In this document: piece by piece, positions 44,032-45,383 of the stretch
Layout: each line of letters opens with the position of its first letter
How positions within the stretch are numbered: the stretch's first letter is position 1
From: Flavobacterium sp. ALJ2
GTDB lineage: Bacteria; Bacteroidota; Bacteroidia; Flavobacteriales; Flavobacteriaceae
Assembly (NCBI RefSeq): GCF_015594725.1
Contig: NZ_JADNRC010000022.1
Coordinates: 1 to 45,383, forward strand
Direction of reading: 5' to 3'
DNA length: 45,383 nucleotides
Made by a program: the position numbers and the translations under genes
Notes under the pieces: model-generated
What the model was told of the DNA's origin: nothing
Database searches by the model: none
What the model saw: the letters and a program-made list of their open reading frames with translations, nothing else

Positions 44032-44724
44032 ATGAAAAAAGCAGCTTTATTTTTAACCCTTATTTTTATGACTATGTCTTACGCTCAAGAAACTAAACAA
44101 ATCCCTCAAATTAGTGTGTCTGGTGAAGGGAAAGTAAAAGTTGCTCCAGATCAGGCGACAATTTTAGCAACCATCGAAACCAAAGGAAGCAATGCTAAAG
44201 ATGTTAAAAAGCAAAACGACCAGAAGATGGATGCTGTTTTAAAATTTATTAAAAAAATGAATATCCCAACTGCAGATTTTAAAACAAAACAAGTTGCGTT
44301 AAACCCACAATATGATTATGAAAAAAAGAAACATAATTATAATGCTACACAAACAGTTGAAATCTTATTGAAAGATTTAACTAAATATGATGAATTAATG
44401 GAAGGTTTGGTAGATCAGGGAATCAATCGTATTGACAATGTAGCATTTGAGTCTTCTAAATTGGCGCAACATGAGTCAGAAGCTAGAAAATTAGCTATAA
44501 AAGACGCAAAATCTAAAGCAGAGGATTATGTTTCTGTGTTAGGACAAAAAGTAGGTAAAGCAATTGTTATTTCAGATAACTCTCAAGGATACCGTCCGCA
44601 ACCAATCTATGCAGCTATGAAATCTATGGCTATGGATAGTGCTGGTGCAGCTTCGAATGAAACGCTTGCAGTAGGAGAAATTGAAATTGTATCAAACGTA
44701 AGTGTGAGTTTTGTTTTAGAATAA
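44032..44724 (+). CDS. SIMPL domain-containing (DUF541) periplasmic protein
   Basis: The ATG at 44032 gives 230 residues with a normal signal peptide (MKKAALFLTLIFMTMSYA, cut before Gln19). An ATG at 43981 would place 17 charged residues before it and is unlikely. The mature part is a SIMPL/DUF541 domain: ISVSGEGKVKVAPDQATILATIE near the start, KTKQVALNPQYDY in the middle and RKLAIKDAKSKAEDYVSVLGQKVGKA near 165. The family forms ring-shaped periplasmic or outer-membrane-linked proteins of uncertain role, often in stress tolerance. It follows the rhomboid gene and ends at a strong terminator. Confidence 0.9.
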   Translation: MKKAALFLTLIFMTMSYAQETKQIPQISVSGEGKVKVAPDQATILATIETKGSNAKDVKKQNDQKMDAVLKFIKKMNIPTADFKTKQVALNPQYDYEKKKHNYNATQTVEILLKDLTKYDELMEGLVDQGINRIDNVAFESSKLAQHESEARKLAIKDAKSKAEDYVSVLGQKVGKAIVISDNSQGYRPQPIYAAMKSMAMDSAGAASNETLAVGEIEIVSNVSVSFVLE

Positions 44725-44744
44725 TAAAAAACACCATATATAGT

Positions 44745-44777
44745 AAACCCTGTCATTTTATAAAATGACGGGGTTTT
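44745..44777 (+). terminator. Terminator after the SIMPL-domain gene
   Basis: AAACCC-TGTCATTTTATAAAATGACG-GGGTTT forms a long stem followed by six T residues, about 20 bp after the stop. Confidence 0.9.
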
Positions 44778-44789
44778 TTATTAAACGAT

Positions 44790-45050
44790 TTCCTCTTCTA
44801 TAACTGAATCTAAATTTGTAAATAGAATTATTGTCTTTCAAGTATAAAAGAAGCTTTCAGAAGTGTCAGGTTATTTTCTTTTTTGTATATATAAAAGCAA
44901 TATCGTACTTACATATAGGAGTAGGTATATATAAGTTTCAGGAATAGTTCAAGCTATTCATTAGCAGTTACTATATAGTAGCTGCTTTTTTATGTCCTTA
45001 TATATAGGTGTAATGTTTGATATGCTATATTAGGAGGAGTTTTTATAGGA
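44790..45050 (+). other. Non-coding stretch with a -7 box and a hairpin, possible small RNA
   Basis: TAAATTTG at 44811-44818 matches the -7 box, but no TTG lies upstream at the right distance. At 44963-44990 AGCAGTTACTA-TA-TAGTAGCTGCT with a T run looks like a terminator. Between them are about 150 bases with no coding frame of note. Together they could be a small RNA gene, but evidence is thin. Confidence 0.3.
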
Positions 45051-45150
45051 GTTATTACCTGCTATCCGCTCCAATCTTGCCCTTTTTAAAAGAAAAAGGG
45101 CAAGGATTTTCGTTTCTCCCGATAGCTATCGGGACAGGGCTAGGGATTTT
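45051..45150. repeat. Composite intergenic repeat, copy B, with nested palindrome
   Basis: The order is GTTATTACCTGCTATCC, hairpin CTTGCCCTTTTT (45076-45087) with AAAAAGGGCAAG (45093-45104), GGATTTTC, then the palindrome TCCCGATAGCTATCGGGA (45117-45134) and CAGGGCTAG. Copy A lacks the palindrome but keeps the rest. A plus-strand frame through this stretch has no family resemblance and is not a gene. Confidence 0.8.
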
Positions 45151-45337
45151 TAAATCTGCTCAATTGGCTAAATCTGCGAGAAACAAAAATGCGCGAAACC
45201 CAAAGAAAACAAGGGGAGAAGATGTTGTGCTACAGAAATTACCTATAAAATATAAAAAGGAATAAGTTGTAAATGCGTTGTTATCAACCTGTTAGTAAAA
45301 GATTAAGAAATAAACTTAAAAATGGGCTTAAAAAGCC

Positions 45338-45367
45338 TTGTTTATCTATAAAAAGGTGTTAGTTTTG
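45338..45367 (+). promoter_or_regulatory. Strong Bacteroidetes promoter at the right edge
   Basis: TTG at 45338-45340, 19 bases, then TAGTTTTG at 45360-45367 match both consensus boxes with ideal spacing. The bases after it (CACCCGCAAGAAAC) contain no ATG before the edge. Such promoters stand before rRNA and tRNA operons in flavobacteria, so a stable RNA transcript beyond the window is likely but unproven. Confidence 0.75.
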
Positions 45368-45383
45368 CACCCGCAAGAAACAA

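Noticed and set aside
45017..45265. Plus-strand open frame of 82 codons at the right end
   Set aside because: It runs through the composite repeat and its palindrome, starts in AT-rich spacer and has no family pattern; it is repeat DNA that happens to be open.
1..45383. CRISPR arrays, tRNA genes, rRNA genes, insertion sequences with transposase, replication origin
   Set aside because: No regularly spaced repeats, cloverleaf, rRNA core, transposase motif or origin-type box cluster was found by eye on either strand.

Overview
The window looks like a chromosomal piece of a Flavobacterium or close relative (Bacteroidetes, Flavobacteriaceae). It is strongly AT-rich and Shine-Dalgarno signals are rare. 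Several promoters match the Bacteroidetes -7 box TAnnTTTG, some with a TTG about 19 nt upstream. The gene content also fits: a choice-of-anchor L/SprB-repeat surface protein, a fused alpha/beta ketoacid dehydrogenase E1, DUF3822 beside rsmD, a DnaX without zinc cysteines, and lipoproteins with an acidic export signal.

Layout. 1-1962 (-) is the N-terminal part of a large secreted SprB-like adhesin that runs off the left edge. 2760-6267 (+) is a polyphosphate operon (SixA-like phosphatase, ppk1, ppx). 6446-9323 (+) carries a TMEM175-type channel, a Crp/Fnr regulator, a Rossmann dehydrogenase and a flavodoxin-fold oxidoreductase. 9389-11127 (-) is dnaX, split by a -1 frameshift at a run of ten A residues, so it may encode both gamma and tau. 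11437-15561 (+) is an accessory island: a DUF4256 protein, an orphan Rhs-type C-terminal module overlapped by a membrane-anchored MORN protein, a tandem paralogue of that protein, and a fused MNT-HEPN protein.

15650-20800 is a scrapyard and repeat zone. It has a surface lipoprotein, a broken Lumazine_bd_2-like gene, a dead ParD/ParE locus, RNase P RNA (17400-17722), a ketopantoate reductase, an inverted-repeat element, a response regulator reduced to its DNA-binding domain, and a decayed second copy of the rsmD 3' end. The two rsmD ends bracket a small outer-membrane protein gene.

20826-44724 is mostly housekeeping: rsmD, DUF3822, a RecD-like helicase, DOPA dioxygenase, kdsB, branched-chain ketoacid E1, a peptidase-like domain lacking its zinc site joined to a probable beta-barrel, a LOG-family protein, uvrA, a Fic protein with its own DNA-binding domain, a ClC transporter, gamma-glutamyltransferase, an ACP phosphodiesterase, glmM, an LpxL-type acyltransferase, a rhomboid protease and a SIMPL-domain protein. 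kdsB, glmM and the acyltransferase all serve the Gram-negative envelope. 44725-45383 has no credible gene. It ends with a very good promoter (TTG-N19-TAGTTTTG) that probably drives a stable RNA or other strong transcript beyond the edge.

The points most worth checking are the Rhs-type cassette with duplicated candidate immunity genes, the dnaX frameshift, an 18-bp palindrome found in an RNase P arm, the panE leader and inside a larger repeat, and hairpin repeats whose stems covary.
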